Of a DNA stretch of 64,000 nucleotides, positions 1 through 10,207 are shown in pieces. The position numbers were made by a program, and so were the translations under genes. The stretch is from Mesostigma viride (lineage: Eukaryota; Streptophyta; Mesostigmatophyceae; Mesostigmatales; Mesostigmataceae). The stretch's first letter is position 1. Each line of letters opens with the position of its first letter. The stretch lies in assembly GCA_009746045.1 (NCBI GenBank), contig RPFO01000079.1, positions 2,635,174-2,699,173 on the forward strand, written 5' to 3'. The notes below the pieces were generated by a model. It was given only the letters and a program-made list of their open reading frames with translations, was not told the DNA's origin and made no database searches.

Positions 1-28
1 AGGCCATGGAGCGGGTGGTGATGGCCAT
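1..28 (-). CDS. 5' end of a leftward gene cut by the window edge
   Basis: Reading leftward, an ATG at 28 in the context gccATGgcc opens a frame of nine codons (MAITTRSMA) before the sequence ends. The upstream leader is a pyrimidine/A-rich stretch (about 30-90) like the leaders of the genes at 13692(-), 14066(+) and 15226(+). A TATA-like CCTTAAAGG lies at about 107-116, and a heat-shock-type element lies farther upstream at 304. The product cannot be identified. The promoter style suggests it belongs to the same gene set as the viral block to the right. Confidence 0.4.
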
Positions 29-181
29 GGCTATGGAGGCTTGCTTGGTAGAGAGCTTGTGAGCTTGGTGAGAGAGTGGGATGAGAAGTCCCGGCGGTGG
101 GGAGGCCTTTAAGGTTTCCCGGACTTGCGGTGGACGCACGGGATTGGCCGGAGTACGCGGCCTTATCCGTGCTGACTCACG

Positions 182-278
182 GGCGCGGCGCTTTCGAGTG
201 CCAGGTCACGGGACGCGGCCTTCCAAAAATACCACCGGGTCGGCGCGGCGCTTTCGGGTGCCAGGTCACGGGGCGCGG
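182..278. repeat. Two-copy promoter repeat, 60-bp period
   Basis: A GC-rich unit of about 37 bp (ggcgcggcgctttcg, then ggtgccaggtcacggg) occurs at 182-218 and again at 242-278 with three or so mismatches. A third partial copy (gggcgcggcgcttc) at 293-306 runs into the heat-shock-type element. The position upstream of the leftward gene at the window edge suggests a promoter array. GC-rich repeats of similar style lie upstream of the genes at 13.7-14.1 kb. Confidence 0.5.
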
Positions 279-303
279 ACCCGGCAGGGAACGGGCGCGG
301 CGC

Positions 304-316
304 TTCTAGAAGTTTC
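304..316 (-). promoter_or_regulatory. Heat-shock-type element (three perfect units)
   Basis: TTCtaGAAgtTTC is three alternating NGAAN/NTTCN pentamers in perfect register, the core needed for trimeric HSF. It lies about 275 bp upstream of the ATG at 28(-). It is one of seven such sites in the first 20 kb. Confidence 0.5.
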
Positions 317-406
317 GCGTGGCGCGGCCCGGCAGGCACAGGATATAGTCGCGCGAAGGGGGGCGGCGGTGCATCTCACCTTATCCGTTGCCGCTAGTCA
401 GCCATA

Positions 407-751
407 GCCAGGATCATGTCTAGCTCGCCCGATATCCTCACGGAGCACACAACGGTATGAAAGTGCCAAAGAATGCCCTTATAAGCCCTGCACGGAGCAA
501 AAGAAGTCCAAACATGCTAGATATTGGTAGGCAGCATGTTCAGGACTCTAGTAGAAGGAATTGATTTTCCCAGATTTTTCTGACCTCAGTTGGTCTATTT
601 TTGGCAGGTCTATTTTTAGCGATTTTCCAGATTTTAATACAAACAAATGCCTTCTTATATGCAAATAAAGAGCTTCTTACCTGGCTGCTTGCCAGTAGGC
701 TCACGCCCATGACTTCCAACTGTGCACAAGGTCCCATGGTCATCTGACCCC
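407..751. other. No gene seen
   Basis: This AT-rich stretch has no convincing reading frame. A short duplicated motif (ggtctatttttggca, then ggtctatttttagcg) lies at 592-622. Confidence 0.5.
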
Positions 752-1276
752 ATTTGGTGACAAATTGCCATCAAATGCTAGCAAAAACGCACGTTTTTCG
801 CGTTTTTTACCACATATTGTTGCGGTTTCCATGCAAGATGTGCCCAGTTGAGCCTGGAAATTTGCATGCATGCTTAAAATCATTATTTTAGACATTGCAC
901 AAAAATCCAGGTTCATACTATATCAGTTGATGACAGTTTGTCACCAAATGTTAGCAAAAACGCGCGTTTTTCTCCTTTTTCGCCCCAACTCATCGCAGTT
1001 TCCATACAAGATGTGCTCAGTTGAGGCTGGAAATTTGCATGCATGCTTATCACTAACAGTTTAGACATTGCTCAAACATCCAGGTCAATCAGGTGTCATT
1101 TGATGGCAATTTGTCAGCAAATTGTACCAAAAATGCGCGATTTTTGCATTTTATACAAAAATTAATGGCAGTTTTCATACAAGGCGTGCCCAGTTGAGGC
1201 TAGAAATTTGCATGCAGGCTTGACATCACTAGTTTAGACAATGCACAAAAATCCAGGTCAATCAGGTATCGTTTGG
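752..1276. repeat. Degenerate tandem repeats, about 170-bp period
   Basis: Three diverged copies share an ordered set of motifs: tttggtgacaaattg or relatives, gcaaaaacgc(a/g)cgtttttc, catacaagatgtgc, cagttgaggctgg, gaaatttgcatgcatgctt and caaaaatccagg. The start of each copy is near 752, 930 and 1100. The repeat is non-coding and host-satellite-like. The R2-like element has inserted into its right end. Confidence 0.7.
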
Positions 1277-1424
1277 TTGGGTTATATATATTAAAAATAT
1301 AATTACTTACAGCAGAGTGAAATCACTCAAACCAAAGCAAACGCCCAGCTATAAACCTATATACAGAGCCATGTCAAAGCTCTATACTACGATAAGACCA
1401 ATGGAAACGCCTAACGGGAGGAAC

Positions 1425-3635
1425 CTAATAGCCCTGCTGCACCGCAAAATCAGCCCGCGTACGGCGGAGCATGATGTCCGCCATGGCCCGAGTCAGCGCC
1501 ACCGACAAGCGCTGACGCCAATATGACGTCCAGGTCCGCGCCGACCATGGGGCCCGCTGGCCCTCCAGGTCCAGCCGGTCCTCCCGGAGCCGGCAACACT
1601 CCTTGAAGAAGGCGGAGGTCAGGGGCCCCATGGCCCCAAACTCCTCCAGGACAAAGGGCACCACACGATGGTGCCCGACGTCGCCGTAGGCCAGGAGCTT
1701 GGCCCGCTCCGCCCGGTCCGCCGTGTAACCTGCCGTGAGGGAGGCCCCAGCCACGTGGCTAAGAGCCAAGGGCCGCGCCACCGAAACGTCAATAAGCAGA
1801 TGCCGGCCACCCCCCTCAAAGTCCAGCACCACGATGTCAGGCCGGTGGTTGGGGGAATAGAAGGCAGCGCCATCCGCATCCTCGGACCGGATGTTCGCGT
1901 GGGGGAAAACCGACCGAATCATGGCGAGCACCACCGTCAGGAGGACAGTGTGCAAATACAAATACCAATTCTGATTCTGTTGGCCCCCCATGCAGGCAAG
2001 GTAGTGAGTCCCCGTGGGATCCAGCGGCTGCCCACAGCTACCACAAGGCCGCCCGGCCGGAACAAGAGGCTGCGGGGCAAATAGCTGGTGCCGGAGCGCC
2101 ACCGAGTAGTGGCTGGGAGCCAAGGCGAATGGGGGGGCCATGGGAAGAGCACGAAGGTACGCCGAGCCCACACTCCGCAAGGAAAGCGAGAACAGCCACG
2201 CACGTCCCTGGGCGTTGAGGTCCGCGAAAAGAGCAATCCAATCAGCCGTGTGCAGAATACCCGCGTAGGTTTTCTGGTGTTTATCGATGACGCGAGCAGG
2301 GAATGCGGCGGGAGATTGAACGGAGGCGACCGAGGGAGTGCCGCGAGGGAGGTGGCGCTGTACCGCCTGAGCGGCACGGACGGGAGAACAGGCCTGCTGG
2401 ATCTCAGCATAGGCCTCCTGGATGGCGGTGACGAAGGGCAAAGGGCTGCTGGGGTCCAGGAGGTCAGGCGCTGCCGTTGCCAAAAGGGGCAGGAGCCGGC
2501 AGCTTTCCGCCCACGACTGAGCGACGGAGCCCAAAAAGGCTGCTGGGGCCAGCCGGGCGGCACGAGTCAGACCGCAGCCACCCATCCGTGCAGGCAGGGA
2601 GGCAATGCGAATAGCATGTGGCGGGAGGTCGGGGCCCGGGACCAGCTGCGCCAAGGCCGACTGGATGCGTTCGTCGTGGCCCTCGGCGGCCAGCCGGACC
2701 TGAGACGGAAGAGCGCCCCGGAGCCAGTGAACGACGCGAGGGTGAGCGCAAAACCACAGAAGCAGACCCTTGGTCTGCGAATCATGAAGGCGCGCAATCA
2801 AGGGCAGTACCTCAGTGCGTGCCTCGAGGGCGGCCCGCAGAGCATCGATGACAAACGCGGGGTCGCCAACCGGAACGCCGAGGACATCCAACCCATGGAG
2901 GCGCTCGTCCCGGCCCAAGAGCTGGGGCGGAAAGCCGGAGCAATCACCTTGGGGCGAGTACACCGCGCACTTGGCAAGGGTCAACTGGAGGTTGATGTCG
3001 GCCACCGCGGTCTGCAGTGCCAGCAGAGCCGCGGTGGTGTCCGGCACAGGGCCCAGCAGGTAGATATCATCCAAGTAGGCCTGAATAGCGACCGCCGGGT
3101 GGGCAGCATGGACCGCTTGGAGGCAACCCTGGAGGGGGGCGGCAAAGTACAGGGGTCCCAGGGGGTCCCCTTGCTGGGTGCCCGACCGCGACAGCAGGCC
3201 GCCGCGAGTGCCGTCCTCCATGATGTGAACCAGTTGGCCGGGCTGGCCGTAGCACACGGCTGTCCAAGCGTACAAGTCCTCGAAGGACTCCATGACGGCC
3301 GCAAACATGCTGGCGCGGGACAGACTGTTGAACGCGTTGTGGCAGTCGACCTTGACGACAGCGTGGGTGGGGTGGGCCTCGAGGTAGGCCTGCACCGAAT
3401 GGATGAGGATATCCGCCCCGCCTGGAGTCGTCACCCCCAGCTGGGCCGCCACCGAGGTCTCACCCGCTGCGAGGGGCGGGCAGAAAAAGGCACGGAGCTC
3501 GGGCGCCTTTTGGCGGCAGATCACTTTGCCCACGAGCTTGCGGAGCACCTCACCGCAGGCGATCGGGCGCACCTTGCCCTCGGGGGGGGCAAGACACCCT
3601 TGAGCAGAGCGAGGAGGCGAGCGCCCGCTAACCAC
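1425..3635 (-). CDS. R2-like element: reverse transcriptase and endonuclease portion
   Basis: This is the element's C-terminal coding part. It opens with the RT segment KVRPIACGEVLRKLVGK, continues through HAVVKVDCHNAFNSLSR, the GTQQGDPLGPLYF block and the catalytic AYLDDIYLLG (about 3068-3085), then an RT thumb and a CGSCGQPLDPTGTHYLAC zinc motif near 2000. The PD-(D/E)XK-type nuclease follows, with RPDIVVLDF then HLLIDVSV. The true N-terminal part sits in another frame (3521-4201). The two frames meet at a run of eight C on the coding strand (about 3588), where one extra base, or a -1 slip, would join them. Copy B has the same run and the same break. Confidence 0.85.
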   Translation of the reverse strand: MVSGRSPPRSAQGCLAPPEGKVRPIACGEVLRKLVGKVICRQKAPELRAFFCPPLAAGETSVAAQLGVTTPGGADILIHSVQAYLEAHPTHAVVKVDCHNAFNSLSRASMFAAVMESFEDLYAWTAVCYGQPGQLVHIMEDGTRGGLLSRSGTQQGDPLGPLYFAAPLQGCLQAVHAAHPAVAIQAYLDDIYLLGPVPDTTAALLALQTAVADINLQLTLAKCAVYSPQGDCSGFPPQLLGRDERLHGLDVLGVPVGDPAFVIDALRAALEARTEVLPLIARLHDSQTKGLLLWFCAHPRVVHWLRGALPSQVRLAAEGHDERIQSALAQLVPGPDLPPHAIRIASLPARMGGCGLTRAARLAPAAFLGSVAQSWAESCRLLPLLATAAPDLLDPSSPLPFVTAIQEAYAEIQQACSPVRAAQAVQRHLPRGTPSVASVQSPAAFPARVIDKHQKTYAGILHTADWIALFADLNAQGRAWLFSLSLRSVGSAYLRALPMAPPFALAPSHYSVALRHQLFAPQPLVPAGRPCGSCGQPLDPTGTHYLACMGGQQNQNWYLYLHTVLLTVVLAMIRSVFPHANIRSEDADGAAFYSPNHRPDIVVLDFEGGGRHLLIDVSVARPLALSHVAGASLTAGYTADRAERAKLLAYGDVGHHRVVPFVLEEFGAMGPLTSAFFKECCRLREDRLDLEGQRAPWSARTWTSYWRQRLSVALTRAMADIMLRRTRADFAVQQGY

Positions 3636-4201
3636 TCGCGCGCAGCGGGAGGAACGCGACCAGCCGCCAGGTCAATGAGGGTGTCAAAGAGAATGTCCTC
3701 GCCCCCATGCCCCACCAGGACCTCCAAGTGCTCGTAGCGCCAGCCCGACGGCCCGGTAGAGGAAGCCCGCGGGACCTCACGCATCACCTCCAGGAAGCAG
3801 TCGCGGTCCAGCCGGAGGGGGGCCGGCAGGGGGTCCGGCACGGGCAGCTGGAATCCGGGCTCCGCAGGGTGAAGAGCCTCCAAGGCCGCCAGGGTAGCCG
3901 CATTGGCGGGGGCGAGCTTGGCCATTTCCAAGCGGGTCATGGCCCGGCTGAGCTGCCCCTCGCGGACGAGGCGGATGACGTCGGCGGCCACCCGCTCGAA
4001 GTTGACCTCCCCCGACAGCCGGGCCGTGCGCGGGGGCGGCACGCCAAACAGCCCCTCCCAGTCCCCCTGCAGAAAGCGTCGGCAACGGGCAATAACCGCA
4101 CCCTGGAGGCCGCGCACACCACGCCCGAGAGGGGTGAGGAGCAGGCGGGGGGTCACCATGTGCAGTTTAAAGCCCAGCGGGTCGTCCGGAGCGGCGTGCA
4201 T
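3521..4201 (-). pseudogene. R2-like element: segment between zinc fingers and RT
   Basis: This frame carries the region just upstream of the RT (RLEMAKLAPANAATLAALEALHPAEP, then GPSGWRYEHLEVLVGHGG and AREWLAGARLLALLKG). That layout is typical of the linker and RT-0 region of R2-group polyproteins. It is out of frame with the downstream RT (poly-C near 3588) and with the upstream RING portion. The upstream break falls near 4300, where copy B reads continuously from MHAAPDDPLG back into the proline-rich linker. In copy A the upstream frame break is therefore private. Each break is a single-base change. Confidence 0.75.
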
Positions 4202-4238
4202 GCGCCGGAGAGAAACGATTGCACATTGCGCGAAAAGG

Positions 4239-5721
4239 CTACGCGCGCGGTGGGGGAGGTCGGTCAGGGTAGACGTCGGGTTGATGGCGCATGCATCCCA
4301 GGGACCGTGTCAAGCCAACGCCAACTGGCCGAGTAGTCGGGCGGCGGGGGCTGGGAGCCGGGGGAGCCGAGGCGGGAGGGGGGGAGGGGGCCGGGACTGC
4401 TGGCCGGTTGAGGGGCCGTTGAGCAACACAGGCGCGCGCGTGCTGAGCGCGCCCGTGAATGGAGTACACCCGCTGGCAGTGAGCTTCCGGGCACCGGTAA
4501 CAGCTCATGGCCTGCAGATCCGCCGCGCCGAGATCGGGGTGCACAGCGCGAAGGTGCTGGCAGAGGAGGTTACGGTTGTGGAACACACCCGCACACGGGG
4601 ACCCCGTGGGAAGCAGCACGGCACACCGGTGAAGGCCGTCGGCGGGCGCTGAGTGGCGGGGAGCGGCGCCAGCAAAGGCAGGACGTGGGGCCTGCGGCGT
4701 CTCCCCAGCCGGGCCGGCAGGCGCGCGCACCACGACCCGACCAGCGCCCGGCAGGCCCGCCGGGGCCACGGAGGAGGCAGTGCCCACCGGGGAGACCCCC
4801 AGCGGAGGGGGATCGAGAACGCCGGCGCCCCTCCCAGGGGGACTCGCCAGCGCGCCCGCGACCACCCCAGGCCCCGGCAACGAGGCCGGGGGCGGAGGCC
4901 GAGGGGTCGGGGAGGCAGCTGGCCCCGGGGCCCGGTGGGGACCCGGCAGGGGACCCAGCGAGACCGGGGGCGGGCCGAGAGGAAGCGCAGTCCCAGGGGG
5001 CGGCACAACAGCCCGGCACAACGGGCAGCGCGGCACGGAGTGGAGCAAGCTGCGCGCGATGCACGCTTGATGGAATGTGTGGCCGCACGCGGGCAGGCGA
5101 CACAAGCCATCCCCCGGCCGGAAGGGCTCAAGGCAGATGGCACAGGAGCCCGACTCGGGGTCGTCCCCCTCCAGAAGGGACCGGACATGAGGGGGGGGCG
5201 GGTCCCAGCCGGCCTCCCAGCAACCCGGGAGGGCGGCAATCTGGGCGCGCGAGAGGATGCCGACCGGTTGGTCAGCCGCGGGGTGCCATTCGTGCGGGAT
5301 GCCTGCCAACTCCAGGATGTCGTGGAGGAAGGCAGAAACAGGCGTCCCCGCGGTTAGGGGCTGGGCGCGCCCGGCCGAGTCCACCAAGATGGCCTGGCCG
5401 CCCTGAACCGCGATGGGGGCCCCGAACTCCACACGCAGCATGGCGGCCTGCGCCAGGCTGAGGGAGGTGATGAGAAAGCCCCCACTGGCAACCGGGCCGG
5501 GAGGCGGGGCCTGGGCGTCCAAGAAGAGGCGAAGCTGCCGCGGGGACATGAGGCCCAGGTCGGCGCCGCCCGCGAGGTAGGCCGCCCGCACCGAGACCTG
5601 TGCGTCTCGAGCCACCGCCGTGACGAACTCGACCACCGCCTGACCCACCCGCTCGTCCAGGGAAAGCAGCTCTTCCTGCCGGGCGGCCGGGAGATGCCAC
5701 GGCAGCCGGCAGCCGGCGTGC
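4239..5721 (-). pseudogene. R2-like element: N-terminal RING-H2 and C2H2 portion (5'-truncated)
   Basis: The frame is open from the right edge of the element at 5721, so no native start survives; the first GTG is at 5648. It carries a RING-H2 finger, CAICLEPF...CGHTFHQAC...CPLC, at about 5150-5010. A long Pro/Ala/Gly-rich linker follows, then a C2H2-like finger (CAGVFHNRNLLCQHLRAVH) near 4600-4540 and a second Cys-His cluster (CYRCPEAHCQRVYSIHGRAQH). C2H2 fingers at the N-terminus of R2-group proteins bind target DNA. The RING suggests a ubiquitin-ligase activity, which is an inference. Confidence 0.75.
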
Positions 5722-5734
5722 TTGGGTTATATAT

Positions 5735-6092
5735 GCAACACATGCCAGTTTCGCTTCTAAAACGCTCACAAATTGAGAGAACCTCCATAGTGCAATATGG
5801 TCTACTTCCATTTATATGGCTTGATAACTGTAAAAACCTTTCATCAATGATTCAATACAACTTTTGTGACACATAAACAATAATTTATTCATATAAACAT
5901 TGGCTGGACCCAGCTGGCTGTATACCCAAGTGGCCACCCTGAGGCGATTCCTACGGAGGGGCTTGCTGAAAATAAAATTGGCAGCTGTCACAGGGGCTAG
6001 AAGGACTATTCTACACCCACAGCATGCACAGTAGTCCTAAACCCTGCCTGGATATGCAACAATTATAGCACACCAGCCATGAGGATTGAGAG
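5735..6092. other. No gene seen
   Basis: AT-rich sequence between the retrotransposon and the next leftward reading frame. It resumes the host sequence interrupted by copy A. No RNA gene or clear repeat is visible. Confidence 0.5.
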
Positions 6093-8442
6093 TCACTCGG
6101 CAGGTGGCACGGCGGCGATGCGTTTGCGCGCCCTCATTTCGGTGTCACTAGGGGGGAGTGGCACCTTCTTGGACAGGTGCTGCCTGACCTTGTCCGCCTT
6201 CATGCCTTGCATCAACATGCCCACCGCCATGTTCTTGCCCTTGGCGTCAGGGCCCAGCTTGGAGCGGTGGTTGGTGCAGGCCTTGGCCTCGGTCTTGCGC
6301 ACGGAGTGCATGTGCTCCAGCCCCTCTTGAGAGAGGAGGCGCAGGTCCCCAAACTTGAGGACCTGGGAGGGGATGTGGCAAACAAGATCATGCATGTACG
6401 TTGTCACAGCCTCAGGCGTGGCGATTGTCAAGAAAGCATTGAAAAAAAGCTCTGCATGCTCGTACACCAGATCAGCCTTGGCCGCCCTGTTGGCCCCCCC
6501 GGACCATCGTCCTGGAATTCTGGGTCAGAGAGTTCGCCCCACAGCAGACCCAAGCTCTGCCAGGCAAACATGATGTTATCCCTGCTTCCCGTGAGAATGC
6601 TCCCCAGTTTGTTCACGCACGTCTCATACTTCTGTAGCAAGGAGATGGCCTCCCTGCCTATTATGTTGGGTTTCTCGGGAGCTCTAGCCGTGGCACTCTT
6701 GGAGGTGGCCTTCACGTGCTTGGCCTTGAGATACACCCCACACTCCTCATGCAATGTTTTGAGCATCTCCTCCTCCTGGCTTTTCAGCAAGTTTGCCAGT
6801 AGGGTGTGGTCAACTAGGGAGCACACGACATTGAGCAGGAGGTGGAGGATGCAATCAGGGTGGTCGTCGTGCTCGATGGGAAGAATGGGGGTGCAGCCCC
6901 ACCGCTGGCCATAGTAGTGATCTAGGGCATGTGCAGCAGCCTTGGTAGGGCTGGGCCTTGTACTTGCAAGCTGGGCCTGCGTGGTGAATGTGACTTTGCA
7001 TCCTACGCACTTGAAGGGCCCTTGCTTCTCGACATCCCAGACGTGGGCCAGCTGGCAGGCTATGGTTGTGGTGCGCAGGGGGTATTTCTTGGACTCTTCC
7101 AGGTAGCCGAACTTGGCTTTAGGGCAGAGGCATTTGTTGCAGGGGAATGTATGTGCGCATGTGCTCTGCCCCCTTTCAGCGTTGACGTAGTGCTTGTCTC
7201 CCCCCCCTATCACCCTTGTAAGGGGCACCACCCTAAGTGCGTCGGGGAGAAAGATGCCCTTGTCCTTCATGATGGTGATCAGTTCCCCTAACGTACGCGT
7301 GAATGCACCCTTCAACACGTCGTGGTTGCTGTCACAGCCCTTGTACACAGCCACTGCGCACAAATTGAACGGCGATTGGGCCTTCACCATGAGCTTCAGG
7401 TGGGGATCGCTGGGTGTGATGTTGGCGGCTATGGTGGTCTGACTACAACCACGGGTGAGGTGGGCTCCATCTACCTGGATCTGAATATCAAACCCACCCG
7501 CCAGGTCCAGCTGCACATCGCACACCTTCTCTATATGCGTGATGGCCTCAAGGACTCCCGCCTCTAGGCTGGCACTAACAAAGGTACCATCCTCATTCTG
7601 CTCCATACCCTTAGCCTTAGCAATCTCGTCATCCAGTTTGTGCAACTCATAGTTGGTGGGCCACTCAGGGAAGGGCACACCTTTCACGAGTTCCCGTGGC
7701 ACCCACTCCCCCTCTCCTCATCCCAAGTGTGACTCAGTGACATTCTGAAAAGGTATACATTCCTCCTACTGAGCCTGAACCTCTTGATGAGGCACATCAA
7801 CAACTCGGGATCCCATGCAGCCTCCATCTTGGCCTTAAGCTCCCTAGCCAACGTGGTGGCATAGCCAGACTGGTCAAACACGGCTTTGGCTATCTCAGGG
7901 TTTGCCTCGAAATACGCGACCAAAGCCTCTACCTTCACTTGATCGCCATCATACCGAGAATCCAAGAACCTCTGCACATCCGCCGTGAGCCGCTTGGCCA
8001 CCCTACCACCGTGGAGGTCAGCAGATGCTGCTAGGCCTACAGCCCTCTTCTTAACCCTCGTGTGCACGGTGGCCTTCCCCTTGCCCTTGCCCTTGCCAGC
8101 ATTAAGGATGCCCCTATAGGTGCTGCCACGCTCCCAGCCATCCTTGACCTTGTGCGTTAGAAGCTCTTCCAACTCATGCACTCGCCCAACCAGGCGGTTA
8201 GCATTAGCTTTTGCCTCATCCCTCTCTTTGGTGAGAACTGCAATCCTATCTTGCAGCTTAGCAACAATGCGTGGTTGTGCGTGTGCTTCTGGGTGAGCGG
8301 CAGTGGCGTTGGGAGTAGGGGGGGCTGAGCACGTGAGCGCTAGTGCTGTCTTCTTGACAAACAACCCCCCGCACCCCTGAGACTGTGGAGGTTGGCCATC
8401 TGGCTTGCTTAAGGCTGCCCACATCTGCACACATGAAGTCAT
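6093..8442 (-). pseudogene. Transposon-like protein of unrecognised family, two frame breaks
   Basis: Three leftward frames (8442-7684, 7702-6428, 6467-6093) read as one protein of roughly 770 residues if two single-base breaks are allowed. One is near 7700. The other is at a C7 run near 6493. The N-terminal part has a coiled-coil-like stretch (LQDRIAVLTKERDEAKANAN) and a basic GKGKGKGKA segment. The middle has a Cys-rich core (CNKCLCP, then FKCVGCKVTF) and the series GGGDKHY...GCTPILPIEHDDHPDCILHLLLN. That spacing of GGD, Cys pairs and PILPIE-D-LHL-LN resembles uncharacterised repeat-borne proteins from algae and invertebrates that I take to be transposon-derived. This is recall, not a database match. 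A partner reading frame lies just upstream (8513-9637). Confidence 0.5.
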
Positions 8443-8512
8443 GCATCATAGGGAGAGAAAAAGGCACAAGCAATGCATGAGAAATGAGAAAGCAAGTGAC
8501 ACATACCTATTA

Positions 8513-9637
8513 TCAAGAGGGCAGGCTTGGGTTGTTTCGCTGCCGCTGGCGACACCACGCGTAGTCATTGGCCCATTTACCCTTGCCTCTGGCCAGCAAG
8601 CCCAGCCTGAACTGCCTGAATGCTGGTGTTAATGACGCCCTCTGCTCATCGGTCAGGGTGTCATCATGGGTGGCAAATGCAGCTTGGGTGCCGGCAGGGG
8701 GGGCAGCTGGTGTGTTGGCAGCTAGGGGGGGAGCTTGCGTGCTGACAGGGGGGGCAGCTTGTTGTGCATCAGCGTTTGCCGCCCGTGTGGCAGCACGGGT
8801 AGCTGGCCTAGGCTGGCCACGTTCCCTCTCGCCGCTCTCACGGAATGGCACCCTCTCCACAAACCAGTAATTCTCGTAGACAGGGATTTCCTTAAAATGC
8901 TTGAGGGCAGATTCTTTGAGCGAAGGAGGAATGGTGGGCACATATGCAGTGGGCTTGTTGGTCTCCAGAGCGCGTGCAGCGGTTAGGCGCCTAAGGAAGG
9001 CACCCATTGCCTCGGGGTTTTCCCTACCACCAACCTTGTTGGCCACAAGGTCAGCCATGTCATGATCCCTTGCCATGAGCACAATGCCCATGTTGTTCAG
9101 GACGCACCAGCTAAAGCGAATCAACAGCTTTGTTATCCCCTCCCCTGTCTGCGTCCATAACAACTTCATGGGCGGCATGACTGCGGCAAGGCTGCCAGCC
9201 GACAGCACCTTATTGCCGTTCCAGCACGGCCCCTCCCTTGAATCCGAGTGCAAAATCTGCTTGATATCGCTCGTCTCTAAAATGAGCCGCACAGCCCTGA
9301 TGCGAGCAAATGGCTCGTCAACATGCTGTCGCTCGCTGAAACTGACGCACTTCCCGAACCTTGAAAACATGACGGAAAAGAGAGACTCGGGGAATGGGGA
9401 TATGGTAAAATACTTGTCTGCCACAGGTCGGGATTTCAAGAGCGAGTGAATTCGCCGCTCAATATGCACATACCACTCCGTGACGTCGACCACGGTCTTG
9501 CATTTCATGTCCGTGTCGCAGACTCGGCAGCAGAAATTGCTTGCGGCATTCACATGCTCGCCGCAGTTTGTGCATGTCCGGAGGTTGGTCACCGCCCCTG
9601 AGGCCATGGGCGTCTTTGGAGCCCAGAAAGCCTGCAT
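8513..9637 (-). CDS. Cys-rich protein upstream of the transposon-like ORF
   Basis: The protein has about 374 residues from ATG 9637; a second ATG lies at 9607. It starts with a four-cysteine zinc motif, CTNCGEHVNAASNFCCRVC, followed by a mostly helical region without recognisable catalytic motifs. A low-complexity Ala/Pro/Gln/Thr linker (about residues 280-330) comes next, then the end KGKWANDYAWCRQRQRNN. It lies 70 bp upstream of the transposon-like pseudogene on the same strand, so the two may be ORF1/ORF2 of one element or two exons of one gene. No function can be assigned. Confidence 0.5.
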   Translation of the reverse strand: MQAFWAPKTPMASGAVTNLRTCTNCGEHVNAASNFCCRVCDTDMKCKTVVDVTEWYVHIERRIHSLLKSRPVADKYFTISPFPESLFSVMFSRFGKCVSFSERQHVDEPFARIRAVRLILETSDIKQILHSDSREGPCWNGNKVLSAGSLAAVMPPMKLLWTQTGEGITKLLIRFSWCVLNNMGIVLMARDHDMADLVANKVGGRENPEAMGAFLRRLTAARALETNKPTAYVPTIPPSLKESALKHFKEIPVYENYWFVERVPFRESGERERGQPRPATRAATRAANADAQQAAPPVSTQAPPLAANTPAAPPAGTQAAFATHDDTLTDEQRASLTPAFRQFRLGLLARGKGKWANDYAWCRQRQRNNPSLPS

Positions 9638-10171
9638 GAAACATGACGTTCGGGGCAAACGCAAATATATACGAATTATGGGTCTGTCAAGCCTGAAGCA
9701 GCCGTGAAATTGGTCGGAAACACGCGGTAGCTCGGGAAAAAAAATTGGCAGCGGTAATGAAAAAAGTCGTTCGGTCAAAGTCTTTAGAATTAAAAAATGC
9801 GTCGTTCATGACCAATAACCCGATCTTAGGGCGCACTTCATCGGGAAAATTTTTTGCTGCAGTCAGGTGGGGTCGAGAGAAAATCTGCGAACAAACAAGG
9901 ACCCACCTTTGAATGGCGCAAGATGCTGTTCGATTCCGCAAATTTTATGGCGAAAAAAAAATACTGGTGGATCGAATAACACCGTAGGAGGATGAGCGTA
10001 AAATTTCAGCCTTGATAATGCCTTTTTACACGCCCAGCATCGCCTGCCAGACCGCCATGCCAGTCGCCCGGAATTCGGTCACCGTCGTGCACCCGCACAC
10101 CAAAATTCGCATTTCGCGCCACTTTTCGGGTACCGCTTACGAGGGCAGATTTTGGCGGGGCTCGTACCGTT
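9638..10171. other. No gene seen; probable edge of the viral block
   Basis: AT-richer sequence with A-runs (gggaaaaaaaattgg, cgaaaaaaaaatac). Base composition changes to GC-rich near 10,040, so the junction between host repeats and the viral-like block probably lies here. Confidence 0.4.
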
Positions 10172-10207
10172 GTGCACCCGCTTGAGGAGTGGCCCATCGA
10201 GGACCTG

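Larger units (their letters stand above)
1290..5721 (-). mobile_element. R2-like (REL-endonuclease) non-LTR retrotransposon, copy A, 5'-truncated
   Basis: The element lies on the minus strand and is bounded by a perfect 13-bp target-site duplication, TTGGGTTATATAT, at 1277-1289 and 5722-5734. Its 3' terminus (left end, ...aattatatttttaa on the minus strand) matches copy B exactly. In element orientation it encodes a RING-H2 finger, a C2H2-like finger, a reverse transcriptase with YLDD, and a C-terminal CCHC plus PD-(D/E)XK-type endonuclease. That is the order of R2-group elements, with RING as an uncommon addition. The frame is still open with no ATG at the right boundary, so the 5' end is lost, as in incomplete target-primed reverse transcription. 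Copy B at 41.6 kb is almost identical, so insertion was recent. Confidence 0.9.

Noticed and set aside
2088-3737. Long rightward open frame (about 550 codons) opposite the reverse transcriptase, and its twin at 42490-44097
   Set aside because: It is the antisense of a GC-rich gene; the product is low-complexity Gly/Arg/Gln text without motifs, while the other strand has YLDD and nuclease motifs.
10057-10182. Short rightward frame overlapping the MYND gene start (MPVARNSVTVVHPH...)
   Set aside because: About 41 codons, no promoter or family support, and it overlaps the better-supported MYND frame.
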